From NCBI GenBank assembly GCA_052171895.1, contig JBQMRN010000001.1, positions 248,001 to 312,000 on the forward strand: DNA of 64,000 bases, given 5' to 3'. The translations under genes were made by a program, and so were the position numbers. Of the stretch, positions 1 to 9,863 are shown in pieces (within the stretch, counting starts at the first letter, position 1; each line of letters opens with the position of its first letter). The notes below the pieces were generated by a model. That model saw only the letters and a list, made by a program, of their open reading frames with translations. It was not told where the DNA came from and did no database searches. Origin of the DNA: Arsenophonus sp052171895 (GTDB taxonomy: Bacteria > Pseudomonadota > Gammaproteobacteria > Enterobacterales > Enterobacteriaceae).

Positions 1-31
1 ACCTGTATTTTTGTTCAAATAATTAACTAAA

Positions 32-328
32 TTATTCAGTTGCATTACTATCCTGTGGAACTACTACATTACCTGTATTGTAATTACCTAAGCCTGTATT
101 ACCACCTTGATTACTATGGTGAGATACAGGACGAGAAGGTACTACAGTAGAAATAGCATGCTTATATACCATTTGGCTAACTGTGTTTTTTAGTAAAATA
201 ACAAATTGATCAAATGATTCGATTTGACCTTGTAATTTGATGCCATTGATCAAATAAATAGAAACCGGAACCCTTTCACGACGTAACGCATTTAGGAACG
301 GATCTTGCAGAGATTGCCCTTTAGCCAT
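32..328 (-). CDS. hfq: RNA chaperone Hfq
   Basis: Hexameric Sm-like RNA chaperone that pairs small RNAs with mRNAs in the cytoplasm. The protein is 98 residues (E. coli has 102). The Sm1 region (roughly residues 8-50: SLQDPFLNALRRERVPVSIY, then LINGIKLQGQIESFDQF) and the Sm2 motif VYKHAIST (about 54-61) match E. coli almost residue for residue. The C-terminal tail is Asn/Gly-rich and variable, as is usual for the family. It is the last gene of the tsaE-amiB-mutL-miaA-hfq run, 106 bp after miaA. In E. coli hflX would follow; here the window ends 31 bp past the stop codon. It looks intact. Confidence 0.97.
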   Translation of the reverse strand: MAKGQSLQDPFLNALRRERVPVSIYLINGIKLQGQIESFDQFVILLKNTVSQMVYKHAISTVVPSRPVSHHSNQGGNTGLGNYNTGNVVVPQDSNATE

Positions 329-434
329 TCTCTATTTTCCTTATTTTGTTGTTTTTAACTAAAAATCTTTATACTTCGAAAAATTAACTACACAAAAATG
401 TGCCTTTAGTATCAATTGTACATAAATAACAAAC

Positions 435-1376
435 CTATGTACTAATAACATGCAATATTGTGTTAAGAATTCTCTTAATATCATCCCTATCGAGTCTATG
501 CACGTTTTTCCAACCTCTTAACCATGTAATTTGACGTTTAGCCAATTGACGTGTTGCACATATACTATGATAAACCATTTTATCATAGCTGATTTCATCA
601 GATAAATATGACCACATCTGACGATAACCAACAGAACGAATAGCAGGGAGATCTCCATAGAGATCTCCTCTACCATAAAGACCCCTAACTTCACCCTCAA
701 AACCCATCTTCAACATTTGTAGAAAACGCATTTCGATACGTTGGTGGAGAATTTTACGATCTTGTGGTAAAATAGCAAACTGCAACACATTATAAGGTAA
801 TTCTACTTCTACAGTTTCAGTTAATTCTGTTAGGGTCTTCCCGGAAACTAAAAAAACCTCTAATGCACGAGACAATCGTTGAGGATCATTAGGATGGATT
901 CGGCCTGCCGATATAGGATCAACCTCTTGTAAACGTTTGTGAATTGCCCTCCATCCAAATTGCTTTGCTTGCATTTCAATTTCTGCCCGCATTGTAAGAT
1001 CAGCTGAAGGTAGGGGTGAAAACCCATCTAGCAATGCTTTAAAATATAGCATAGTCCCTCCAACGAGTAAGGGAATACGGCCTGAGTCGACAATTTTCCC
1101 CATTTCTAATAAAGCATCACGGCGAAAATCTACTGCAGAATAAGACTGTAAAGGATCCAAAATATCAATCAATCGGTGTGGAAAAATTTGTTGTTCTTCC
1201 AGAGTTGGTTTTGCTGTTCCTATATCCATACCGCGATAAATTAAAGCAGAATCTACACTAATTATTTCAACGGGTAACTTTTCACACAATGCCATTGCCA
1301 ATGCTGTCTTTCCTGACGCCGTTGGCCCCATTATAAAAATTGCTTGCGGGTTATGTTGAAAAATTTGTTTACCCAT
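435..1376 (-). CDS. miaA: tRNA dimethylallyltransferase MiaA
   Basis: Transfers a dimethylallyl group to A37 of tRNAs that read UNN codons, the first step toward ms2i6A. The 313-residue protein has the Walker A loop GPTASGKT at residues 17-24, then DSALIYRGMDIGTAKP and the tRNA-binding core with RLSRALEV. Its length matches the family (E. coli 316). The start ATG overlaps the end of mutL by 8 bp, so the two are translationally coupled. Gene order (mutL-miaA-hfq) is as in E. coli. In E. coli promoters for hfq lie inside miaA; this was not tested here. No damage seen. Confidence 0.96.
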   Translation of the reverse strand: MGKQIFQHNPQAIFIMGPTASGKTALAMALCEKLPVEIISVDSALIYRGMDIGTAKPTLEEQQIFPHRLIDILDPLQSYSAVDFRRDALLEMGKIVDSGRIPLLVGGTMLYFKALLDGFSPLPSADLTMRAEIEMQAKQFGWRAIHKRLQEVDPISAGRIHPNDPQRLSRALEVFLVSGKTLTELTETVEVELPYNVLQFAILPQDRKILHQRIEMRFLQMLKMGFEGEVRGLYGRGDLYGDLPAIRSVGYRQMWSYLSDEISYDKMVYHSICATRQLAKRQITWLRGWKNVHRLDRDDIKRILNTILHVIST

Positions 1377-3318
1377 GAGTTAAAGCCGTTATCACCGATT
1401 CAAAATCAATTAGTTGTAGTAATGTTTTTGGTGGTTCTTTAACTAATTCAGGATAAGCCAGCTCAAGATCTTCTAATAACTCTACTCCTTGTGCAACTGT
1501 CCACACTTGTTTTTTATTTACTAAATGATCTGCTAACCAAACAACTAACTCCTTAACCTGACAAGAAGTATTCTGAGAAAGATATTTCAATAGTTTTGGA
1601 AATAATTCAGCTAAATTTTGCGATCTTAAAGGACAAGAGGTAGCAGTAATTGTTGCTTTATTATGAGAAATATTGATCTCAAAACCTAAGGTACTTAATA
1701 ATACATTTACTCGATAAAAAGTTTCAATTTCCTTTTCTGTTAAGGCGAGCTTTACTGGTATCAGTAAAGGTTGAGATTTTAATCCTTTATCAGTAGGAAT
1801 TAATTGACTTCGTTTCAAATATCGCTCACCTTCCGCTAACGATAACAAACCTATTCCAAATGATAATTCAATAAATGCAAAATTTTTAGAATAAATTGTT
1901 AGTATTTTACCAAAAATATAATTTTTATTATTTTTTTCTACAACAATCGATTTTACTGCTATTTTTTCAGTTTTTATTGGTTTTTGCTCTGGGTCTGGAA
2001 AAAGTGGGATTTTTTCTTCTTTAGAAGATTCATTTTGAATTAATTGCTGATAAAGCTCATCCTGTTTTTTGTTATGGATTTTTTTAGCTATTTCCCCATT
2101 ATTATAGGCAGAAAATGATGCCGTTTCAGATACTAAAATTTGGCTATTTGTATTTAATTCTGTTATTACTTGCGCTTTTTGCTCTTCATTAACTAAATGC
2201 GGTTTTAAATTATTTGAAGCAAAAAATTTTTTACCTGCAGCTAACCGATTTTGTAATTCTAAAGCAGAATGAGTTTCCTGTTTTGAACTAACAGTGACTT
2301 GATTAAATTGTTTTTTATTTTGTTGGCTTAGTAGTACCGTGTTCACAGCCTGATAGATAAAATCATGAACTAATCTCGCTTGGTGAAAACGAACTTCCTG
2401 TTTTGCTGGATGAACATTAACATCAAGCTGATGAGGATCAATTGTTAAATAAAATACATAAGCAACTTGCTGTTCTTCTTGCAGACGATCGTCATAGGCT
2501 TGACGAATTGCATGATTGATTAATCGATCGCGCATCATGCGCCCATTAACATAACAATATTGGATTTCAGCTGCCTTACCTAAATAAGGATTAGTTATCC
2601 AGCCTTTAATGGCTAAATCGCTATGTTGCCAACATAATTTAACTGTATTTTGTACAAAAGTACTGCCACAAATAGTAGCTAAACGTCGTTCATATTGCTC
2701 TTCACTATTGATCGCACGATACTGGCGAACTAATTTACCATTATGGTGCAAATTGATTGCAACATCGAAACGTGCTAAAGCTATTTTACGTACTACCTTA
2801 TCAATATGGCTAAATTCAGTTTTTTCTGTACGTAAAAATTTACGTCGAGCCGGCCTATTATAAAACAGATCAAGAACTTCAACTGTTGTTCCTATTGGAT
2901 GAGAAGCAGGTTTTAGCGTGACATTCATCTCACACCCTTCAGTATAAGCTTGCCAGGCTTCTGTCTGGGTCTCGACGCGTGAAGTTAGTATTAAACGAGA
3001 AACAGAACTTATACTGGCCAGCGCTTCTCCTCTAAATCCCATACTCATAATAGCAGTAAGATCTTCTAGCGTTGCTATTTTACTCGTAGCATGTTGCTTC
3101 AACGCTAATGTTAAATCTTCTTTTGCAATGCCACTACCATTGTCATGTATACGGATAAGTTTTTCTCCGCCACGCTCAATTTCAATATCAATACGGCTGG
3201 CGCCAGCATCAAGACTATTTTCAACTAACTCTTTTACAACCGATAAAGGACGTTCAACAACTTCACCTGCAGCAATTTGATTAGCTAACTGAGGGGAAAG
3301 AATTTGTATTGCTGACAT
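1369..3318 (-). CDS. mutL: DNA mismatch repair protein MutL
   Basis: GHKL-family ATPase linking MutS mismatch recognition to MutH, UvrD and the beta clamp. The start chosen is the ATG at 3318 (protein MSAIQILSPQLANQ...), because GAGG lies just upstream at good spacing and the N-terminus then lines up with E. coli MutL; an in-frame ATG at 3342 would add eight residues. The N-terminal ATPase shows ELVENSLDAGASRIDI, the HDNGSGI lid and GFRGEALASISSV. A long low-complexity linker follows (about residues 340-480), then the C-terminal dimerisation domain ending QLIDFESVITAL, close to the E. coli end. At about 649 residues it is slightly longer than E. coli (615) because of the linker. Intact, so mismatch repair may still work despite the genome decay. 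Confidence 0.96.
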   Translation of the reverse strand: MSAIQILSPQLANQIAAGEVVERPLSVVKELVENSLDAGASRIDIEIERGGEKLIRIHDNGSGIAKEDLTLALKQHATSKIATLEDLTAIMSMGFRGEALASISSVSRLILTSRVETQTEAWQAYTEGCEMNVTLKPASHPIGTTVEVLDLFYNRPARRKFLRTEKTEFSHIDKVVRKIALARFDVAINLHHNGKLVRQYRAINSEEQYERRLATICGSTFVQNTVKLCWQHSDLAIKGWITNPYLGKAAEIQYCYVNGRMMRDRLINHAIRQAYDDRLQEEQQVAYVFYLTIDPHQLDVNVHPAKQEVRFHQARLVHDFIYQAVNTVLLSQQNKKQFNQVTVSSKQETHSALELQNRLAAGKKFFASNNLKPHLVNEEQKAQVITELNTNSQILVSETASFSAYNNGEIAKKIHNKKQDELYQQLIQNESSKEEKIPLFPDPEQKPIKTEKIAVKSIVVEKNNKNYIFGKILTIYSKNFAFIELSFGIGLLSLAEGERYLKRSQLIPTDKGLKSQPLLIPVKLALTEKEIETFYRVNVLLSTLGFEINISHNKATITATSCPLRSQNLAELFPKLLKYLSQNTSCQVKELVVWLADHLVNKKQVWTVAQGVELLEDLELAYPELVKEPPKTLLQLIDFESVITALTHG

Positions 3319-3341
3319 AATGACACCTCGGCTATATTTCA

Positions 3342-4634
3342 TTATTTTGGTGGTGCTTGTAAGGGATGTTGGCTAAAATAATTACGTAATCCTTGATGAA
3401 TAGCTACTGCTAAACTTTCCTGATAATCATTTGAAACTAACAGCCGTTCTTCGGAAAGATTACTAATAAACCCTGTTTCCAGAAGAATAGATGGAATGTC
3501 TGGAGAACGAAGTACACCAAGACTGGCATGTTCTGGATTATATTTATGGATATTACTAATTTTACTTAATTCTCTCAGTACTTTTACCGCGACAGCATAA
3601 CCTACACGCTGGGAATTGCCAAATTGTAAATCTAAAACAGCTTGGCTAAGATAAGGATCTGCACCATTTGCTAACGCCTCACCTGCACCACCTAATAATT
3701 CAGATTGCTTTTCATGTTGCTCAAGCCAATTACCCAATTCACTATTCGCTCTTCGATTGGAAAGCACCCAAACAGAAGCACCTCTGGCACGATTATTACT
3801 TGCTGCATCAGCATGAATTGAAACGAGCATATCAGCCGTTTTTTGTCGCGCCACTTCTGAACGACCCGATACAGAAATAAAATAATCTCCATTGCGGGTC
3901 ATCACTGGCTTAAACATTAGATCTGTCTTTAAATGGTTCTCTAATTTATGCCCTATACTCATTGTTATATTTTTTTCATGATGACCATTTTGCCCAATTG
4001 CGCCTGAATCTTTACCACCATGTCCAGCATCAATGGCCACGATAACTTGCCGAGTACCTTTAGATAAATTTTTATATATTGATGGGATTGGAGAGTAATT
4101 GGCTAATTTTTTCTTAGCTAGTGAATTCATTGATAACAATTTATTGCTTACTTCAGTAGCTGACTGAGATATCTGAGGGTGTGAGGGCTCCACATCACGA
4201 CTATTCTTTAAGGTAAAAAGTATTTGATAGTGATGATTTATTTGTTTAACCACCGCACTTGCTTTCATTGCATTTCTCAATTCGATAACAATCCGTTGGT
4301 ACTGACTATTAGCTGGTTGACTAGTACGAATTCCTTTAATTGAATTGTTTTTTATAAATTTCATGGGTAATCTAGATATCTGATCAGATTGATGAAAATC
4401 AATAACTAAACGCTCAGGTTCATGAAGTGAAAAAAAACGGTACTCTGGATTATCTCCAGTAAAGTATAAAATAACTTTTGCATCGGATAAATTATTTTTG
4501 ACGTAAATATTGGATAAAGTTACAGCCTCTGTATTAGATAAGAATAAGTTGTTAAGTAATATGATTGTCATTAATAATAGGAATACATGATTTTCCCATC
4601 TTTTTATTATATTAATTATCGAAATCGTTACCAT
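3342..4634 (-). CDS. amiB: N-acetylmuramoyl-L-alanine amidase AmiB
   Basis: Periplasmic zinc amidase that cuts the peptide from MurNAc during septal splitting; activated by EnvC in E. coli. The 430-residue protein has an N-terminal hydrophobic segment (about 16-33, a signal peptide), an AMIN domain (about 38-130) and the Amidase_3 domain from about 195, opening with VIVAIDAGHGGKDSGAIG and including VSIHADAA, the helix SELGNWLEQHEKQSELLGG and LLETGFISN. Histidine and glutamate zinc ligands are visible in these motifs. AGGAA sits about 9 nt before the start. It lies 14 bp after tsaE and 23 bp before mutL, inside the operon. No truncation seen. Confidence 0.95.
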   Translation of the reverse strand: MVTISIINIIKRWENHVFLLLMTIILLNNLFLSNTEAVTLSNIYVKNNLSDAKVILYFTGDNPEYRFFSLHEPERLVIDFHQSDQISRLPMKFIKNNSIKGIRTSQPANSQYQRIVIELRNAMKASAVVKQINHHYQILFTLKNSRDVEPSHPQISQSATEVSNKLLSMNSLAKKKLANYSPIPSIYKNLSKGTRQVIVAIDAGHGGKDSGAIGQNGHHEKNITMSIGHKLENHLKTDLMFKPVMTRNGDYFISVSGRSEVARQKTADMLVSIHADAASNNRARGASVWVLSNRRANSELGNWLEQHEKQSELLGGAGEALANGADPYLSQAVLDLQFGNSQRVGYAVAVKVLRELSKISNIHKYNPEHASLGVLRSPDIPSILLETGFISNLSEERLLVSNDYQESLAVAIHQGLRNYFSQHPLQAPPK

Positions 4635-4648
4635 GATTACTATTCCTA

Positions 4649-5107
4649 TTATGAGAATTTTTCTAATAACATTTCCCCATATGTTGATAACGCGACAAGT
4701 CGTACTTGTCTTCTATTATTATCATATGATAGATAGAGTTCAAGATCAGGGAATGGTAACATCCCTTCACCTTTTTTTGGCCACTCCACTAAACATATAG
4801 CCTGCAAATCAAAATAGTCACGGATACCCATAAACTCAAGTTCTTCAGGATCAGTTAAGTGATATAAATCAAAATGGTAAACTGAATTAGGAGTCAGTAA
4901 ATACGGTTCAACTAAAGTGTAAGTTGGACTTTTTACATGTCCTTGGTAACCTAAACCTTGCAAAAAACCACGACAAAAAGTCGTTTTTCCCGCACCCAAG
5001 TCTCCATATAAATAAAGAATAAAACCTTGCTTAGAAAAATGAGCTAAACGATGCCCTAAAGCTATTGTCGCTTTTTTATTAGCAAGCAATAATATAAGTT
5101 CTTTCAT
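4649..5107 (-). CDS. tsaE: tRNA threonylcarbamoyladenosine biosynthesis ATPase TsaE
   Basis: ATPase partner of TsaB/TsaD in making t6A37 on ANN-reading tRNAs; normally essential. Taking the ATG at 5107 gives 152 residues starting MKELILLL, the same length as E. coli TsaE (153); an in-frame upstream ATG at 5167 would add 20 residues unlike the family. Walker A is GDLGAGKTT at residues 35-43, followed by SPTYTLVEPY, the HFDLYHL block and DPEELEFMGIRDYF. It is the first gene of the operon. The region upstream is cut by an IS1595 end only 110 bp before the start, so its native promoter context (nnr in E. coli) is gone. Confidence 0.95.
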   Translation of the reverse strand: MKELILLLANKKATIALGHRLAHFSKQGFILYLYGDLGAGKTTFCRGFLQGLGYQGHVKSPTYTLVEPYLLTPNSVYHFDLYHLTDPEELEFMGIRDYFDLQAICLVEWPKKGEGMLPFPDLELYLSYDNNRRQVRLVALSTYGEMLLEKFS

Positions 5108-5217
5108 GAAAATATTGCCACTTTTACAATTTTTTGTTGATAATTTAAATTCATAATCATATATCAATAAATACTATTACTTACCGAATAGTATAGCGAT
5201 ATTTAATGTTAATCTTA

Positions 5218-7262
5218 GGCTATCTTTAGCAAAGATAGTTGCTTTGCTGGTAGAGAGGCGACTTATGCTCATTTCTGGTGTATTTAGTTTTGGAGATGCT
5301 GCTGTTATCTCCTGCTGATTGATTTCGTGGATAATTTTAATAAGAGAGAGATGATATCTCATGAAAAGTCTATTCTAACAGGTATCCGTAAAACTAAATA
5401 TTACCTGTGATTCCTTCCATGAACTCATTCGTAATAGTGCCACGTAGCTGATAGCCACCGCGCTGTTAAGGCGGAGCTTGAAGCCATGCTTCGGATAACA
5501 TGCTGAACGCTCCATTGTCGATGGAGGCTGGATTTATGCAGTCTTGTCCGTAACGATTATTCACCAGAACGAACTATACAGACGGATATTGGTGATGTTG
5601 AGATTAAAGTGCCTAAGATTTTCAGGGAATCCGCATTGCAAGAGAATATGCTTCAACATCTTGTTACTACCGTCTTATCTGAGGCATGCAAAAAGTATCG
5701 AAGAGTTGCTACCATAGCTATACTTACTAGATATATTTAACCCCCCCGCTGATTTTTACGAAGATCTTTGTGGGCGATGGCTTTCTCGATAAAAAAGCAG
5801 ATGATCTCTCTGCCAGTAGAGGAGCATCAGCAGACTAAAACAGAAATGGTTTGAATAGTACAGGCAATGTTGCCTTCGTAATTTAAGCAATATCCGCTAC
5901 CTTTATTTCTTAGCCGATGCCATATATAGTCATGTTAGGTAAGATGATCGCCTTTTCCTGCTTGGTTATTATCGGCATCACTGAGCATAGATATAAGAAA
6001 GTTATTGCGGGCAAAGATGCTTATCGAGAATTAGAAGCGAACTTGGCTAAACTTCTCAATGGTCTTCTAGAAAAGTGGATTAACCGTATCTTCCAGGCTT
6101 GCTACAGGAGATCCTGCCATTGGTTTTTGAAATGTAATGGCAAAGATATTTCTAGATATGAAGCACCAACGCTGTTGGGTACAAAAAAAGTTAATATGTT
6201 CGCTTGACTCCCAAAAGGCATGCAAAAGAAAATTGTTAAAGTTGTGATAATGCTAATAAAGCCTTTAATGTTTTGTTGGGAAGGTTTTCAGGAAAGTATC
6301 AGAATTGGTGGTATTTTACGACTTCCAGTCAAAGTACTAGATGTCAATAAGAACGACAAATTCGATTGAATAGCCTTTTCAACAGTGAGAAGTAGGAGTA
6401 GGAAGCCGAGGCGCGAAGAACTGTGGTTTAAAAACAATCCTTTCAATGGTATTTAACCTGCTTCCGTCTGGTCATAAGAGCTAGAACCGGCTAAGTAAGG
6501 GAATTTCCACTGCTGATCCTTTGCTGGTAAGCAACGTAGAATTTAAAGATAGAAAACAGATTCACGAAGTATCCAGAGCGCGGAGCATAGCTTGATCCTT
6601 GACCACCGTTATACACCAGATTTGCTAATAACTTCACAGAGCAATATGTAGCCACGTCTGCATTTTAATTATTGTGCTTTTAAACAATTTTCTCCAGGCT
6701 AGATAATTCGGTAAATAAAATGACCATCTACACCATGGAATCTACTTAGCTATCCTTTTAATCACCTGATATAACTGTTCACAGTTTAAATATATAATTT
6801 TTAGCAAAAACTCTCTAATTATGTAACCTTATTAGGCGGATGGTGAGTAATTTCATGCTTGCTGGCAAAGGTTTCGTATCATTTAGTTCGATCCAAGAAA
6901 AAGATGAACTTTTTATCGATGATCGGCTTAAGAAAACAGCTAAGACACTCTGTATTAAATTTTTAAAAATCTTATTGCTAAAATGATTCTCTTGATCTCG
7001 GGCGATGAAGATCTCACGATTTATTCTTTCCTTTTCTTTTCTCCTAAAATGGAATGAGTTGCTTCAATGGATGAATCAACATCATCCGGTAGACTGTTGC
7101 CGAGCCAACTAATAAGATGCAGGTTTATGTTGGCAGAGAGTAAGAAAAGAGTTTTTTTGATTTGTATGATTGTTTGGTTTTTCATGGCAATCTCTGTAGC
7201 AAAAATCTTTCATACAGTATAAGTATAAGTAATTTTTACTAATAATCTTTGCCAAGATAGCT
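5218..7262 (-). mobile_element. IS1595-family element copy, split by an IS256 copy
   Basis: Family B copy in reverse orientation. The ends match the family terminal repeat (GGCTATcTTaGCAAAG at 5218, the inverse at about 7250-7262). An IS256 copy sits inside (5260-6634); the element resumes with CAGAGCAATATGTAGCC. About 300 bp of the interior is deleted compared with other copies. Traces of the ISXO2-like transposase remain in fragments only. The left flank is the tsaE upstream region and the right flank is an IS481 fragment; the 8 bp on each side do not match, so the flanks were probably rearranged. Confidence 0.8.
5260..6634 (+). mobile_element. IS256-family element copy, degenerate
   Basis: Family A copy with both terminal repeats (GaCTTATGCTCATTTCTGG left, CCAGATTTGCTAATAAcTtC right), nested in an IS1595 copy. 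The transposase is in pieces. An open stretch at 5917-6207 reads LVIIGITEHRYKKVI and KDAYRELEANLAKLLNGL, typical of the mutator-type (IS256) transposase. Downstream pieces match the HWASI...NPIES block. Many one-base indels. Not functional. Confidence 0.85.
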
Positions 7263-7263
7263 T

Positions 7264-8115
7264 GATGATTAAAGCTATATCCCACTATCGCTTGCGCCAT
7301 AACACTGTCTCCCATTCAGGAAGTCATAGAGGTTTTCATGCAAAAAAACATTTTTTCGCTTGACGATCTGCTAGCAGTCGTACGCAAATTCCTGAACCAC
7401 ATTTGTATCTTAATCTGATTTGGATCGCTATTTACGCAGGCACTGAGTGAGGAATTTGCGTGAAATGAGACAAGAGGAATCAGCGAAGTGAACCATAAAG
7501 CCTTTTAAAACCTACGAGCCTGGTTATCTGTAGATAGATGTGAAATATCTTCCGCAAATGCCAAACAAAACTTCACTACGTTATCTTTTTATAGGTATAG
7601 ATATCGCGAGCTTAGCCATAGATGGATTTTTATCCGTCTTTATAAGACTAAGACCGCAGCCAAAGCTCAACGCTTTTTACGTGATCTTAACCGAGTACCT
7701 CCCATGACTACCCATCGGGTACTTATAGATAATGGCAAAGAATTTAGAGACAGCCTTTTGGTCTTCAAAAACGTTTAGCCACCGGAAAACATAAATTCGA
7801 CAGATTGTGTAGAGAGCTTGATATAGCACAGCGATTTAGCTCACTTATGTATCCTCAAACGAATGATATGGTTGAGCGATTTAATGGGCTTATAGAAAGT
7901 AGGCTTCAAAAAGCCATCATTTCAATTCTTGTTAAGAGCTTGAGATCACTTTGTATCGATATGTTTGCCTGTACAATCGAATACCCCATCAGTATGGGGT
8001 AGTAAAACTACATAACAGTCTATAAAAGATTTGTTCAAAGTTAAATCTGAATTATTCAAAAACCATACTATCCATATCCTGGATGTAATAATATTTTTGT
8101 CTTAAACGATTAATA
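7264..8115 (+). mobile_element. IS481-family element copy, 5' truncated and degenerate
   Basis: Family C. Frames between 7340 and 8090 spell pieces of an IS481 integrase-core transposase: DDLLAVVREFLN, YLFIGID, DNGKEF and, at 7805-8002, the stretch CRELDIAQRFSSLMYPQTND followed by MVERFNGLIESRLQ. Frameshifts and stops interrupt it. The 5' third is missing where the neighbouring IS1595 copy abuts. It ends near CTGGATGTAATAA at about 8100. Confidence 0.8.
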
Positions 8116-8643
8116 TTATTTGGTTGAGAGAAGCTTTTTTACATCAACTAAGCAGGCGCTATATTATATCTAGATATAGGTGACTATCCGCTATTAAAAA
8201 TGTTATATTGCCTTAGGTGTGTTACACCTTGAAATATTTTGATAAAATGATAGTTATTATTATAAGTAAAAACTTTATAAAATAAAGATATTTGCGCGTA
8301 AATATTTGGTTATTAACAACAATATTTTATAGAGAAGATACTTCAATTTTACTTGTGTATAAAATAAAAATGCATTGATTATAAAAAATAATCATATGAT
8401 CAATCATCTAAAAATATAAATATTTTTAGAAATATTTTTAATAAGTTACATTCTCTTTATAAAAAGAAGCATCAATAGTCATAGTGATAAAAAAATGCAT
8501 TTGCCTGTGGATAACTCTGTGCAACAAAGTAATAAACTGACTGCCATACAAAAATTCAATTGTAAATGAATAAGTTATTATTCTATCTTAACTAAGAAAT
8601 GAGTAGTTTAGCCATAAAATTTCTAAGATTAATGTAAATAATC
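8116..8643. other. AT-rich stretch without a recognisable gene
   Basis: About 530 bp between IS copies, very AT-rich, with short palindromic runs (for example AAATATTTTTAGAAATATTT) and no reading frame I can assign. It holds one perfect DnaA-box sequence (TGTGGATAA, 8506-8514). Possibly ancestral intergenic DNA left between insertions. Confidence 0.4.
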
Positions 8644-9547
8644 GGCTATGTTGGCAGTACCTCCTCCACCACGGCTGTATTTCAATTTTTGTGGTTTCAA
8701 ACAATTTTTCAGGCCAGATAATTTGCTAAATAAAACCACCCTACACTATGGAATTTACTCAGCCATCTTTTTAATCAGCTGATATATCTCTTCATATTTT
8801 GAATGTGGAATTCCTTACCAATAACTCTATGATTATCCAAGCTTATTTAGCCAATATAACTAATTTTATTCTCGCTGGTAAAGATTTTATACTATTTAGC
8901 TCCATCTAAGCAAAGGATGGACTCTTTATCGATGATCAGCTCAAAAAAACAGCTAACATACCCTGCATTAAACTCTTCAAGAATCTCATCGCTTACATAT
9001 AATACCCTGTCGATCTCTGGCAATTAAGACCACAATTCGTTCTTTCCTTTTTCTTCTTATCTTTCGTATTTTCTATCTTTCCTATGTGTGGGGGGGATAT
9101 AACCCTTCACTTTAAAGGGTTCAAAGAAAACTGTTTCGTTGAGTTTAAGAATACCACTTAGCAGATTTATGTTGCCTCTCGTCGCTGAAGCAAGTGAGTA
9201 GGTGATGCCATTAGAGGCTGTTTTCAAATTAATGCCTGTTTGTTTTATTGACTCCCGTAAAGCTAACCTATTCAACATACATCGCAGATAACTAAACTAG
9301 TTTATCCTTGTGATCTAGTTTTGCCAGTGGATAACATGTTTACTGTGATAATATGGGCAGAATAAAATGAAATGAGTTACTTCAATGCATGAAGTAACAT
9401 AATCCGATAGATTATCACCAAGCTAATTTAGGAAAGAGTTTTTTTGATATGTATGAGAGTATTTGCTTTTTTTTATGGTAAACGCTGTATCGAAAATCCT
9501 TCATACAGTATAAGGGATTTCTACCAACAACCTTTGCTAACATAGCC
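8644..9547 (-). mobile_element. IS1595-family element copy, degenerate
   Basis: Family B, reversed, with GGCTATGTTGGCA at the left edge and TTTGCTAACATAGCC at the right. The frame at 9057-9278 (minus) reads LALRESIKQTGINLKTA and ETVFFEPFKVKGYIPP, matching the N-terminal helix region and the first catalytic acidic motif of ISXO2-like transposases in other copies (VDEIFFLKSLKGKGYIP). The 8 bp flanks agree at 6 of 8 positions (AAATAATC / AAATGATA), a possible decayed target duplication. Not functional. Confidence 0.8.
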
Positions 9548-9863
9548 AAATGATAATATCAACTCACGTACAATTTATTTTAAATACCAAAATAAATTCC
9601 CTGCTAAGAATGACACCACATTACTCATTTCACTGATATTACTAATAAAGTAAATGACTGTAACGTGATAGCTATTTAAAAATTTTGGGAATTAATTTTA
9701 TGACTACCAGATATGATTTTGTAAGTTATATATATCTGATTTTTTAAATAAATATTATTTGACTATCTATATAATTGTTGACTCTCTTAATCAAGACTGT
9801 GACTTCTTTCAGTAGCTAATCTGCTATCTAAGAATAAACGATTTTATCATAGTGAAATAGAAT
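9548..9863. other. IS-free gap, no gene seen
   Basis: About 316 bp of AT-rich DNA between an IS1595 and an IS256 copy. All frames are broken by stops. I see no RNA gene or clear regulatory site. Confidence 0.4.

Noticed and set aside
5177..5362. 61-codon frame upstream of tsaE
   Set aside because: It crosses the IS1595 end and the IS256 left end, and similar text recurs in other IS256 copies.
8506..8514. Perfect DnaA box (TGTGGATAA) in an AT-rich gap, possible replication origin
   Set aside because: Only one box is present, GATC sites are rare, and none of the usual origin neighbours (mnmG, mioC, dnaA, dnaN) are near. Most likely chance in AT-rich DNA.
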